A stretch of 64,000 bases of DNA from a bacterium (GTDB lineage: Bacteria; Chloroflexota; Anaerolineae; Caldilineales; Caldilineaceae): positions 52,568 to 116,567 of the forward strand of contig WGMT01000011.1 in NCBI GenBank assembly GCA_016124945.1, written 5' to 3'. Below, in pieces: positions 18,740-29,000 of this stretch. Each line of letters begins with the position of its first letter. The stretch's first letter is position 1. The notes under the pieces were generated by a model. That model made no database searches. It saw only the letters and a program-made list of their open reading frames with translations, and had not been told where the DNA came from. The position numbers and the translations under genes are program-made.

Positions 18740-18917
18740 GCTTCAGTCGCGCTATACGCTGGTTTCTTCTAAGAGTGAGTTTGAGCATCGACTCAAAGGC
18801 ACCGTCGAGCAGTATAAGGCAACTGTGCAAATGAAGGATGATCAAATTTTCCCCTCACAGGTTCGTTCATTGACCGATGTGCTAGACGTCTTAGAAGAAC
18901 GAATCGTGCCACTTTAG
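18729..18917 (+). CDS. Small protein overlapping the helical protein (possible truncated toxin partner)
   Basis: The frame gives 62 residues from an ATG at 18729 inside the end of the preceding gene (11-bp overlap). The start MLDKLQSRYTL and the strand EQYKATVQMKDDQIF faintly resemble the N-terminal part of DUF6516-type proteins. The product is shorter than those toxins and ends in a helix (SLTDVLDVLEERIVPL), so it may be truncated or a different family. An alternative start upstream (18684) would overlap more. Confidence 0.45.
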   Translation: MLDKLQSRYTLVSSKSEFEHRLKGTVEQYKATVQMKDDQIFPSQVRSLTDVLDVLEERIVPL

Positions 18918-19095
18918 TCCATTTACAAACCTCAATCTCCAAGGCACACCCTCAACGTTCGTCTTCCGTCCTCTCCCAAACTTTCTACAATCAAATGTGC
19001 CTTTTCCTATGCCCCTGCCTATTTCTTCACATTGCGCGGCATGGTACGCTCACCGAGTTATTTGTGCCTTCTTCCTATGCAGTAGAGGAACCCGC

Positions 19096-21225
19096 ATGTT
19101 GAATGAACTTGAAATCTGGCCCGGCAAACCCTATCCCCTTGGCGCGACTTGGGATGGGGAAGGGGTCAACTTTACACTATATTCGGAAAGCGCCGACGCC
19201 GTGGAACTCTGTTTTTACAGTGCGGAGAACCCCAACCAGGAAACCCAACGCATCCGCCTCACCGAACGCACCCACCAAATCTGGCACACCTACCTGCCCG
19301 GCATTCGGCCAGGGCAGCTCTACGCTTATCGCGTCTATGGCCCCTACGAACCGCATGCGGGCCATCGTTTCAACGCCAACAAACTGCTCATCGATCCCTA
19401 CGCCAAGGCCGTCGCCGGTACCATTGATTGGGACGATTCGATGTTCGGCTACGAGATCGGCCACCCTGCCGCCGATCTATCCTTCAGCGAGAACGACAGC
19501 GACCCCTTCTTGCCCAAGTGTGTGGTCATCGATTCCGAATTCGACTGGAAAGACGACCGCAAGCCCCAAACCCCCCTACACAGGACAGTCATCTACGAGA
19601 TGCATGTCAAGGGCTTCACCCAGCGTCATCCCGCTGTGCCCGAGGAACTGCGTGGCACGCTCAAGGCGCTCACCTGTGAACCTGTCATTGACTACCTGAA
19701 ACAGCTTGGCGTCACCGCCGTGGAACTGATGCCCATTCACCAATTCGTCGACGACCGTCACCTGGTGGACATGGGCCTACGCAACTATTGGGGCTACAAC
19801 ACCATCGGCTTCTTTGCCCCAGACGCCCGCTACAGCAGCAGCGGTGTGCGCGGTGAACAGGTACGCGAGTTCAAAGAGATGGTCTACGCCTTCCACCAGG
19901 CCGGGATCGAGGTGATCCTCGACGTGGTCTACAACCACACCGCCGAAGGCAGCCACCTGGGGCCGACGCTCTGCTTCCGCGGCATCGACAACGCCGCCTA
20001 CTACCGCCTGGTGCAGGACGATCCCCGCTACTACATGGACTACACCGGCACCGGCAACACGCTCAACATGATGCAACCCAACGTGCTGCAATTGATCATG
20101 GACAGCCTGCGCTATTGGATCACCGAAATGCACGTAGACGGCTTCCGCTTCGACCTGGCCGCCGCCCTGGCGCGCGAACTACACGAGGTGGATCGCCTCG
20201 GCGCTTTCTTCGACATCATCCACCAGGATCCCATCATCTCTCAGGTGAAGCTCATCGCCGAACCGTGGGATCTGGGTGAAGGCGGCTATCAAGTAGGCCG
20301 TTTCCCGCCGGGGTGGACGGAGTGGAACGGACGCTACCGCGACGTGGTGCGCGACTACTGGCGCGGCGCAGACAGCACCCTGGCCGAGTTCGCCTACTGC
20401 TTTACCGGCAGCTCCGATCTCTACGAATCCGAAGGACGCCGCCCCACCGCAAGCATTAACTTCATCACCGCGCACGACGGCTTCACGCTCAACGATCTGG
20501 TGAGCTACAACGAAAAACACAACGAAGGCAACTTCGATCCCGGCGGCGGCGAAGACCACAACCGCTCCTGGAACTGCGGCGCCGAAGGCCCTACCGACGA
20601 TCCGCTCGTCAACCAACTGCGCGCCAAACAGAAGCGCAACTTTATGACCACCCTCCTGCTCTCGCAGGGTGTGCCCATGCTCCTGGCCGGCGACGAAATG
20701 GGGCGCAGCCAACAGGGGAACAACAACACCTACTGCCAGGACAACGAACTCTCGTGGGTCGACTGGCAGATCGTCGACGAAAAACTGCTCGACTTCACCC
20801 GTCGCCTCATCCAATTTCGCAAGGATCACCCTGTCTTTCGGCAGCGAGGATGGTTCCAGGGCATGTCGATCCGCGGCAGCGCCGTACACGACATCGGCTG
20901 GTTCACCCCCGCCGGCGAGCAAATGTCCGACGAAGATTGGTCCGCCGGTTTTGCCAAGTCGTTGGGCGTCTTCCTCAACGGCACGGCGTTGCGCTTCCCT
21001 AATGCACAGGGCGAACGCATCAAAGACGACACCTTCTACGTCATCTTCAACGGCCACCACGAAGCGCTCTCCTTCACCCTGCCACCTGAGGATTGGAGCG
21101 CCTCTTGGGAAAAGGTGCTCGATACAAGCACCGGCCTGCTCGTAGAAAAGGCCACACCCTTTAAGCCGACCAAGCCGCTTGCCGTTGACGCACGATCCAT
21201 CGTGGTGCTACGCCATGCCACCTAA
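19096..21225 (+). CDS. glgX: Glycogen debranching enzyme GlgX/TreX
   Basis: This 709-residue protein is an isoamylase-type GH13 enzyme that removes alpha-1,6 branches from glycogen. An N-terminal CBM48-like domain (residues about 10-100, PYPLGATWDGEGVNFTLYSE) precedes the barrel, which shows VVYNHTAEG, the nucleophile aspartate in DGFRFDLAAAL, the acid/base glutamate in LIAEPWD and the third acid in ITAHDGFTLNDLVSYNEKHNE. The ATG at 19096 follows GAGGAA; the upstream in-frame extension is not family-like. Its last 11 bases overlap treY, and treZ follows. This is the classic treX-treY-treZ order, so the enzyme probably feeds linear maltodextrins to trehalose synthesis as well as glycogen turnover. 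Confidence 0.95.
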   Translation: MLNELEIWPGKPYPLGATWDGEGVNFTLYSESADAVELCFYSAENPNQETQRIRLTERTHQIWHTYLPGIRPGQLYAYRVYGPYEPHAGHRFNANKLLIDPYAKAVAGTIDWDDSMFGYEIGHPAADLSFSENDSDPFLPKCVVIDSEFDWKDDRKPQTPLHRTVIYEMHVKGFTQRHPAVPEELRGTLKALTCEPVIDYLKQLGVTAVELMPIHQFVDDRHLVDMGLRNYWGYNTIGFFAPDARYSSSGVRGEQVREFKEMVYAFHQAGIEVILDVVYNHTAEGSHLGPTLCFRGIDNAAYYRLVQDDPRYYMDYTGTGNTLNMMQPNVLQLIMDSLRYWITEMHVDGFRFDLAAALARELHEVDRLGAFFDIIHQDPIISQVKLIAEPWDLGEGGYQVGRFPPGWTEWNGRYRDVVRDYWRGADSTLAEFAYCFTGSSDLYESEGRRPTASINFITAHDGFTLNDLVSYNEKHNEGNFDPGGGEDHNRSWNCGAEGPTDDPLVNQLRAKQKRNFMTTLLLSQGVPMLLAGDEMGRSQQGNNNTYCQDNELSWVDWQIVDEKLLDFTRRLIQFRKDHPVFRQRGWFQGMSIRGSAVHDIGWFTPAGEQMSDEDWSAGFAKSLGVFLNGTALRFPNAQGERIKDDTFYVIFNGHHEALSFTLPPEDWSASWEKVLDTSTGLLVEKATPFKPTKPLAVDARSIVVLRHAT

Positions 21226-23929
21226 ACCTACCAAGCTGCGCGCCACCTACCGAGTACAGGTCAACGCCGGCTTCACCCTCAACGATGCCGCCGCCCAGGC
21301 CGACTACTTGGCGCACCTGGGGATCAGCCATCTCTACACGTCGCCCATCCTCCAGGCCGCACCGGCCAGCACCCACGGCTACGACGTGGTGGATCCCACC
21401 CGCGTCAACACCGAACTGGGCGGGTCCGACGCCCTGGAACGGCTGACCCAGGAGCTGAAAGCCGCCGATCTGGGCTACGTGCTCGACATCGTGCCCAACC
21501 ACATGGCCATCACCGGCGCCGAAAACCCATGGTGGTGGGATCTACTGGAAAATGGACCAGCCAGCCGCTACGCCACCTATTTCGACGTAGAATGGAACCC
21601 AACCGAGTCGCGTCACGAAAACCAGGTGCTCGCCCCCATCCTCGGTGACCATTACGGTCGTGTGCTGGAAGCGAACGAGATCCGCCTCGACTTTGACGGG
21701 CGCCACTTTAGCGTGCGCTACTACGATCACGCTTATCCTGTCGACCCGAAGACGTTGGCGCCGTTGCTCTCCCTCGCCGCCACGGACGCCCGCTCCGATC
21801 TGCTGGCCTTCCTGGCCGACAGCTACGGCCTGTTGCCTCAGCCCACCGCTACCGACAGGCGCAGCGTTCGCCGCCGCTACCGCGACCAGGCCGTGCTGGG
21901 GACTTTGCTGCACCGTCTCTGTCTGGACGAACCATCGGTGCGTAGCGCCATTGATCGCACCGTCAACGCGCTCAACGCCGACGTTGATCGACTCGACGTC
22001 TTTCTCTCTGAGCAGAACTACCGCCTCACCTACTGGCGCATCAGCGGTGGGGAGCTGGGTTACCGTCGCTTTTTCGACATCAACACCCTCATCGGCCTGC
22101 GCATGGAAGACGAGCAGGTCTACGCTGACACCCACGCCCTGATCCTGGGCTGGCTGGCCGAAGGACGCATCCACGGGCTGCGCATCGATCACCCCGACGG
22201 TATGCGCGATCCGGGTGGTTACTTTGCGCGCCTGCACAGCGCTGCGCCCGAGGCATGGATCGTCATCGAAAAGATCCTCGAACAGGGGGAACTACTGCCC
22301 CAACGCTGGCCCATCCACGGCACCACCGGCTACGACTTCCTCAACGTCGTCAATGGCATCTTCGTCGATCCCCGCGCCGAGGACGATCTCACCCGGCTCT
22401 ACACCGACTTCACCGGCGAAGACGGCGACTACGCCGAAGTGGTGCGCGACAAGAAGTTCCAGGTGATGCGTGAACTCCTTGGCAGCGACGTCGCCCGCCT
22501 AGTCAGCCTGCTCGGCGCGGTGGCCGAACGTCACCGGCGGCACCGCGACTACACCAGCACTGAACTGCGCGGCGTGATCATGGAATGTGCCGCCAATATG
22601 CCTGTCTACCGCACCTACGTCCACCCCGAGGCGGAGGCAGGCCTTGCCGCAGACGCTGTAAGCACCCAGGACGGGGCTATCATTGATGCCGTCATCGCCG
22701 CCGGCAAGGAGCGCCGCGCCGATCTCACCGCCGATCTCTTCGACTTCATGGCCGAACTGCTCTGCCTGCGCCTGCGTGGCGATGCCGAAAACGAATTCGT
22801 CTCCCGTTTCCAACAGTTCACCGGGCCGGTGATGGCCAAAAGTGTGGAAGACACCACCTTCTACACCTACAACCGCTTCATCTCGCTCAACGAAGTGGGC
22901 GGCGATCCCGGCCACTTCGGCTGCACGCTCGATGACTTTCACGCCCACAATGCCCACATGCAGGCGCACTGGCCGCAGACCATGCTGGCCGGCGCCACCC
23001 ACGACACCAAACGCAGCGAAGACGTGCGCGCCCGCCTCAACGTGCTTTCCGAAGTCCCCGCGCAGTGGGCCGCCGCGGTGACTCGCTGGGCGCAGGCCAA
23101 CGAGCGCTACAAACGCGACGGCTTCCCCGACCGCAACACCGAGTACCTGCTCTACCAGACGTTGGTGGGCGCATGGCCGATTCGCGAGGAGCGAGCGCTT
23201 GCTTACATGGAAAAAGCCGTGCGTGAGGCCAAAGTCCACACCAGTTGGCGGCAACCCGAAGCCGACTACGAGGACGCCGTCGCCGCCTTCGTTACCGCCA
23301 TCCTCGCCGACGACAGCTTCACCACCGATCTGGCCGCCTTCGTCGACGACATCAAAGAGGCCGGCTGGGTCAACGGGCTGGCGCAGACTTTGCTGCGGCT
23401 GACCTCGCCCGGCGTCCCCGACATCTACCAGGGCACGGAACTCTGGGATCTCTCGTTGGTAGACCCCGACAACCGCCGCCCCGTGGACTACGCCCTGCGT
23501 CGCGACCTGCTCGACGTGCTAGAGAGCCTATCGCCCGAGGAAATCTGGGCGCGGGCGGATGAAGGTCTGCCCAAACTCTGGCTGATCCGCCAAACGCTGG
23601 CGCTGCGGGCACAACGTCCGCACCTGTTCGGGGCGGAAAGCAGCTACCGGCCCATCGACGTCACCGGCGCAGAGCGCATCATCGCCTACGCGCGCGGGCG
23701 TTCATCTTCTGCGAAGGGGAGTGCCTCCTCCCGGGAAGATCAGCGTGAAGAAGTCATCGTCCTCGTACCGCGGTTCGTCCACCGTGACGGGCGCAACTTC
23801 CCCGGCGTCGTCATCGACCTGCCCGACGGCACATGGCACAACGTCCTCAGCGGCGAAAGCGCTCAAGGACGCGTTGCAATGGACACGATCTTTGCGCGAT
23901 TTCCTGTGGCGTTGCTGAGGAGGGAGTGA
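21215..23929 (+). CDS. treY: Malto-oligosyltrehalose synthase TreY
   Basis: TreY turns the reducing-end alpha-1,4 bond of a maltodextrin into an alpha,alpha-1,1 bond. The 904-residue product has the family start (LRATYRVQVNAGFTLNDAAA, then HLGISHLYTSPIL and HGYDVVDPTRVN) and GH13 residues at GLRIDHPDGM (aspartate), WIVIEKIL (glutamate) and GATHDTKRSEDVR (aspartate), with the long insertions of the family. The ATG at 21215 lies within the end of glgX (11-bp overlap), so translation is coupled. Residues about 829-846 (SSSAKGSASSREDQREE) form a low-complexity loop. The operon context with glgX and treZ supports the call strongly. Confidence 0.95.
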   Translation: MPPKPTKLRATYRVQVNAGFTLNDAAAQADYLAHLGISHLYTSPILQAAPASTHGYDVVDPTRVNTELGGSDALERLTQELKAADLGYVLDIVPNHMAITGAENPWWWDLLENGPASRYATYFDVEWNPTESRHENQVLAPILGDHYGRVLEANEIRLDFDGRHFSVRYYDHAYPVDPKTLAPLLSLAATDARSDLLAFLADSYGLLPQPTATDRRSVRRRYRDQAVLGTLLHRLCLDEPSVRSAIDRTVNALNADVDRLDVFLSEQNYRLTYWRISGGELGYRRFFDINTLIGLRMEDEQVYADTHALILGWLAEGRIHGLRIDHPDGMRDPGGYFARLHSAAPEAWIVIEKILEQGELLPQRWPIHGTTGYDFLNVVNGIFVDPRAEDDLTRLYTDFTGEDGDYAEVVRDKKFQVMRELLGSDVARLVSLLGAVAERHRRHRDYTSTELRGVIMECAANMPVYRTYVHPEAEAGLAADAVSTQDGAIIDAVIAAGKERRADLTADLFDFMAELLCLRLRGDAENEFVSRFQQFTGPVMAKSVEDTTFYTYNRFISLNEVGGDPGHFGCTLDDFHAHNAHMQAHWPQTMLAGATHDTKRSEDVRARLNVLSEVPAQWAAAVTRWAQANERYKRDGFPDRNTEYLLYQTLVGAWPIREERALAYMEKAVREAKVHTSWRQPEADYEDAVAAFVTAILADDSFTTDLAAFVDDIKEAGWVNGLAQTLLRLTSPGVPDIYQGTELWDLSLVDPDNRRPVDYALRRDLLDVLESLSPEEIWARADEGLPKLWLIRQTLALRAQRPHLFGAESSYRPIDVTGAERIIAYARGRSSSAKGSASSREDQREEVIVLVPRFVHRDGRNFPGVVIDLPDGTWHNVLSGESAQGRVAMDTIFARFPVALLRRE

Positions 23930-24082
23930 GCAGAACCCCTCCCCAACCCTCCCCGCGATGGTTGAGTTTGTGGTTCCGTTGACTTTGTGGTGGCGGGGAG
24001 GGAGCTGTTGTCGTGTGCAGGGGATGAATGGACATTGGTACACACCCACAACGTGACCCACATCACATACGCGACAACAGTT

Positions 24083-24123
24083 CTCCCCCCGCCCGCTGTC
24101 CTCAGCGGTCTGTGCGGGGGGAG
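24083..24123. terminator. GC-rich hairpin between treY and treZ
   Basis: CTCCCCCCGC (24083-24092) pairs with GCGGGGGGAG (24114-24123), with CCGCTG/CAGCGG inside. It lies in the 235-bp gap between treY and treZ, whose first part carries CCCCTCCCCAACCCTCCCCG and GGCGGGGAGGGAG. It may reduce read-through into treZ. Confidence 0.55.
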
Positions 24124-24164
24124 TTAGAGGGGGGGCACCACCACCACCACAGAAGGAGCAAACT

Positions 24165-25913
24165 ATGATATTTCGCGTCTGGGCACCCGAGGCGAAGCAG
24201 ATGGAAATTGAACTAAATGGTCGGCAACGCCTGCCAATGACGCCCGAGGACGGGGCGGCAGACAGCGGCTGGTGGCAGGTAAATGTCGAAGCGGCCGGTG
24301 TGCGCACCGACTACGCCTTTGTGGTGGACGGCAACGGTCCCTTCCCTGATCCGCGCTCGCCGTGGCAGCCGCACGGTGTCCACGGCCCGTCGCGGGTGGT
24401 GGATCACAATGCCTTCACGTGGACCGATGCCGGTTGGCAGCCGTGTCCGTCGGCGGCGGCGGTGATCTACGAACTACACGTGGGCACATTCACCCCCGAG
24501 GGCACCTTTGACGCCGTTATCGAAAAGCTTGATCACCTGGTGGATCTAGGGATCACGCACGTGGAGTTGATGCCGGTTGCCGCCTTCCCCGGCTCGCGTG
24601 GCTGGGGCTACGACGGCGTCGATCTCTACGCTCCCCACCATTCCTACGGCGGGCCGGCGGGCCTGAAGGCACTGGTCAACGCCTGTCACCAGCGCGGCCT
24701 GGCCGTGATCCTCGATGTGGTCTACAACCATTTCGGCCCCGACGGCAACTACCTGGGCGTCTACGGCCCCTACTTCACCAGCCACCACAAGACGGCTTGG
24801 GGCGACGCCGTCAACCTGGACGGCGCCGGTAGCGATGAAGTACGCCGCTACTTCATCGACAACGCCCTCATGTGGCTGCGCGACTACCACATCGACGGGC
24901 TGCGTCTCGACGCCGTCCACGCCCTGCTCGACGATTCGGCCATCCACTTCCTCGAAGAACTGGCCGTGGCCGTAGACAAACTCGAAGTGGCGCTTGGTCG
25001 GCACCTCACCCTCATCGCCGAGAGCGACCTCAACAACCCACGCATTGTCCAGCCCATTGCCGTGGGCGGCTACGGCATCGACGCCCAGTGGAGCGACGAG
25101 TTCCACCATGCTTTGCATGTGGCGCTCACCGGCGAGCGATCCGGCTATTATGTGGACTTTCACGGGCTTGGTGATGTGGCGAAGGTGCTGCAACAGGCGT
25201 ATGTCCACGCCGGGGACTACTCCGCCTTCCGCGGTCGGCGGCATGGACGTCCTATCGGCGGGTTGCCCGGTTACACTTTCTTGGGCTATCTGCAAAACCA
25301 CGACCAGATCGGCAACCGCGCCCGCGGTGACCGTATCAACCACCTCGTCAGCCTGGGGAAGTGCAAAATCGGCGCGGCGCTGGTGTTCACGGCGCCCTTT
25401 GTGCCTATGATCTACATGGGCGAGGAATGGGCGGCATCGTCGCCTTTTCAATACTTCACCCACTTTGAGGACAAAGCACTGGGCGAAGCCGTCAGCGAAG
25501 GGCGGCGCAACGAGTTCGCCGCCTTCGGCTGGGATCCGGCGGACGTTCCCGATCCACAGTCCACCGAGACTTTCCAACGTTCCAAACTCAACTGGGCCGA
25601 GGTGACAGACGCACCCCACGCCGAAATGCTGGCCTGGTATCGGGCGCTGATTGCGCTGCGCCGCCGGATCCCCGCCCTAGGCAGCGGACACTTTGACAGC
25701 GTCACCGTCCACTTTGACGAAGACGCCCAGTGGATCGTGGTGGATCGAGGCGAGGCGGCGCTGATTTGTAACCTCGCCGCCCACCCCCAAACGATCCCCT
25801 GGGCGCGGGGTGGCGACATTCGTTTGTCCTCGTGCGAAGACGTCCACCTCGGCGAGGGCGGCATTGTCCTGCCTGGTGAGTGTGTGGTGGTGATTGGGGG
25901 GATCGGGGACTAG
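24165..25913 (+). CDS. treZ: Malto-oligosyltrehalose trehalohydrolase TreZ
   Basis: TreZ releases free trehalose from the malto-oligosyltrehalose made by TreY. The 582-residue protein has the N-terminal domain starting at once with FRVWAPEAKQMEIEL, then the GH13_10 barrel: YELHVGTFTPEGTFDA, DVVYNHFGPDGNYL, the nucleophile in DGLRLDAVHALLD, the acid/base glutamate in LIAESDLNNP and LQNHDQIGNR. It ends with a small beta domain. AAGGAG precedes the ATG. It completes a glgX-treY-treZ cluster, so the host can convert glycogen to trehalose, a compatible solute. The gap to treY with its hairpin suggests separate tuning of treZ. Confidence 0.95.
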   Translation: MIFRVWAPEAKQMEIELNGRQRLPMTPEDGAADSGWWQVNVEAAGVRTDYAFVVDGNGPFPDPRSPWQPHGVHGPSRVVDHNAFTWTDAGWQPCPSAAAVIYELHVGTFTPEGTFDAVIEKLDHLVDLGITHVELMPVAAFPGSRGWGYDGVDLYAPHHSYGGPAGLKALVNACHQRGLAVILDVVYNHFGPDGNYLGVYGPYFTSHHKTAWGDAVNLDGAGSDEVRRYFIDNALMWLRDYHIDGLRLDAVHALLDDSAIHFLEELAVAVDKLEVALGRHLTLIAESDLNNPRIVQPIAVGGYGIDAQWSDEFHHALHVALTGERSGYYVDFHGLGDVAKVLQQAYVHAGDYSAFRGRRHGRPIGGLPGYTFLGYLQNHDQIGNRARGDRINHLVSLGKCKIGAALVFTAPFVPMIYMGEEWAASSPFQYFTHFEDKALGEAVSEGRRNEFAAFGWDPADVPDPQSTETFQRSKLNWAEVTDAPHAEMLAWYRALIALRRRIPALGSGHFDSVTVHFDEDAQWIVVDRGEAALICNLAAHPQTIPWARGGDIRLSSCEDVHLGEGGIVLPGECVVVIGGIGD

Positions 25914-26096
25914 GGATCGCTTTCTTTTTCCATGACCCGTCCGTTTGCTCGGTTGTTCACGAACATGTTCGACTCCTGGTCGTTTGGAATTCTACACTAA
26001 TCTCCAACAACAAGTGGTCTCATCCATTATAGACACAGTGGGTTTCGTCGTACTTGCCTACCGTTCTATCTCCTCGTCAGTCAGATCCCCCTCACC

Positions 26097-29000
26097 TTAC
26101 CGCCATAAGCTCGGCAACCACAGCCAATCCACCGTCTCCACCGTCTCTGTGACCTCCCGCGCCGCCCCGCCGCGTAGGACGCTGGGCAGGTAGAGCATCG
26201 ACACGTCCGCTGGATTGGGGGCGCGAGTGGGGGTCGCCGTAGGTGTCGGCGGGACCGGTATATTGGTTGCCGTCGGCATGGCTGTGGCTGTGGCCGTCGC
26301 CGTGGGCGTGAATGTCGGTGTGAAGGTAGGCGTTGCTGTTGGCGTTGCTGTGCTTGCCGCCGTGGGTGTTGCCGTAGGCGTGTTTGTCACCGTCGGCGTG
26401 CTCGTTGGCGTGGCCGTCGGTGTCGGCGTTGCCGTGGCCGTCGGTGTCGGCGTTGCCGTGGGCGGCGCGCCCACGTTAGGACCCGTGTAGACGGCGTTGG
26501 TGCAGTTGTTCGCCAGATCGCAGACACGGAAGGTGTCGTTCGTCACCGCGTAGGACGCCGCACATTGGATCGTCAATTGGTAGACGCGGTTGGCCACCTG
26601 CGCTGCTTCTTCCGCCGTCGCCGCCTGCGCCGCGAAGGAGAGATACCACGGCGAACGGTAGATCTGCGGCGTGATGGTGGTATTGGCTTGGGTGCAGGCC
26701 GCGGGCATCGTCACGGCATCGGTGGAGAGGCCGAAGTCCTCCACCGTGAGGACGTAGTTGACGCCGCTGCCCGAAGGCGTGGACGTGAAGCTGAGCAGCC
26801 GCGGCGCTATGCTATCCACAATGCCGCGCCAGGTCACCACTTCGTCGGCTTCGGTGCTGACATTGCCCAGCAGGTCGGACGTGCGCGTTTGCAGTTCATA
26901 GAAGCCTTCCACATCGGCCGGCACCGATGCGGACCAGTTCGCCTCGCCCCCATCACTGCGGGCCATGACCATGTCGGTGAGTAGCCAGCCGCTTTCGGCC
27001 AGCGCCTTGGCTTCACGCGCGTTGAGGGCGTAGCGATAGACACGCACATCGTCCACAAAACCGCCGCCGCTGGTTGACCCGATGGCGACAAGACCAATGC
27101 TGTCGGTGTCGAGGTTGTTGGGGGCGATGGCATCGCGGCCGATTTCTACGCCGTTGAGGTAGAGGAGACGTTCGCTGCCGTCATAGGTCAAGAGGACGTG
27201 CTGCCACGCGCCCACCAGATTGGCTGTGTTGACGACGAGATCGTCCTTGCCGGTGAACTCCGCCGCCAGCGACGTTGCCCGCATCATCAAGCGGCTCAAG
27301 GCGTCGAAGGTGCCGATCCACATGCCCATGTTGCTGTTGGCGTCGTCCAATGCGGCCCAGAACGAGAGGCTGAACGCGCCGTTTTCATGGGCCAGCACGC
27401 CCGGCGCCGTAGCGCCAAAGAGCGCACCGTTGCTGTCCACGCGCATGGAGCCTGCGCCCACGATGCCGTCGGCGCGCCGATTGGTCTCGGCGGGCAGGTT
27501 GCCGTCGAGGTAGGCCAGATCGCCTACGCCCAGCCCCGCCGCGTTGACGAATCTGGTGTTGGGCAGGATCACGGCGTCGTCGAAGGGCAGGTGCAGCGTG
27601 GGATCTGCGCCCAACAGAGTCTGCCAATCCGCCGCGGACGGGCGACCCTGGCGGATCATCACCTCGTCGATCAGGCCGGGGAAGTGCTGCGACGTCGCCG
27701 TTTCGCCCGCTTCAGTCGTCGCGCCAATGAGCAGCCGGTCGTCCAAGTCGGCATTGGCCGGGGCGGAACCGGTCACCGTCTCCACCAACTGGCCGTTGAT
27801 GTAGAATTCCACGTTGTTTTCGGGCGTCACATACGCCGCCACATGCTGCCAGATGCCGGGGTTCACCACGTCGAGGCTGCCGACATAATCTTGCACGCCG
27901 TAGGTGGTGAGGAGCAGCTTCGAGCCATACGCGGCCAATCCCCAACCATTGTTGCTGACCGTGCGCGCTGCGCTGACGATGCGCCCCAGCCCCGGCGTCG
28001 TGGACGGCTTGACCCACGCGCCCACGGTGAAGTCGTTGGTCAACCCGTTGATGGACCCAGTGATCGAAGATGTGTTGGTGAGGACCAGCGCATCGTCGAC
28101 GCCGTCGAAGGCCAGCGTCTGGCCCATTTTGCCCGCCGCCCCCGCCTGAGGACAGGTCACCCCGGCGCAGATCGCCGGCGCTTGCCCTGCCGGGGAAACG
28201 TCGGCGAAGGCTTGATCCGGGCTGTCGATGCGGCGGCTTTCGTCCAGCGGCAGGTAGAGCAGCGTAGACGGCGGCAGCGGCGTGTTGCGGTAGGGGCTGC
28301 CGTGGCTGAAGAGTGGCTCGAAGGCCACTTCTACGCCAGCGACGCCCGCCACCAGCGTTTGCGAAACCACGTCGCTGGGCTGTTCGCTGACGATGCCGCG
28401 GATCACACTCTCCGCGCCCAGAATGGCGGGGAAGGCGTCGCCGGCGTCGCGTCCTTGCGGGTTGAGCGACGAGAGGAAGGTCACCTGCGACGAGGGCGCA
28501 GTGGTGTCGAGGCGGATCGTGAGCGGCACCGCTTCGGCCTGATTGCCCACGGCGTCGGTGGCGATGGCCGTGGCGGTGTAGACGCCGGTGGGGTTGGCGG
28601 CGTTGAGTTTGTAGTTCAGCGACCAGAAGCCTGTCTGCGGATCGACGGTGGCTGCTTGCGTATCAAAGAGGGTGGCGGCTTCGCCGTTCTGATCGAAGAG
28701 GCGCACGGCGATGGAGACAATGCCGCTGCCCGGCTGATCCGTGCCTTGGATCACCGGGTCGAACGAAGCGCCTTCCAGGTAGACGTTCCACACCGCCTCT
28801 TCGTTGATCGACGGCTGTGGACGCACGAGAGCGGCCACGGTGTTGAAGGTGAAGGTGGGCGCGCGCCCGTCCACGTAGACGGCGGTGACCTTGTTCACCG
28901 GCTCCTGGTTGCCCACGCCATCGGTGGCGCGGCTGTAAAGCTCATAGCGCCCGTCGCCGTTCGGCTCGAAGAGGCCGATCCAGGTGTTGCCTTCGGCGTC

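Noticed and set aside
20179..21060. Long open frame opposite glgX
   Set aside because: It is the antisense of a conserved GH13 enzyme and has the composition of a shadow frame.
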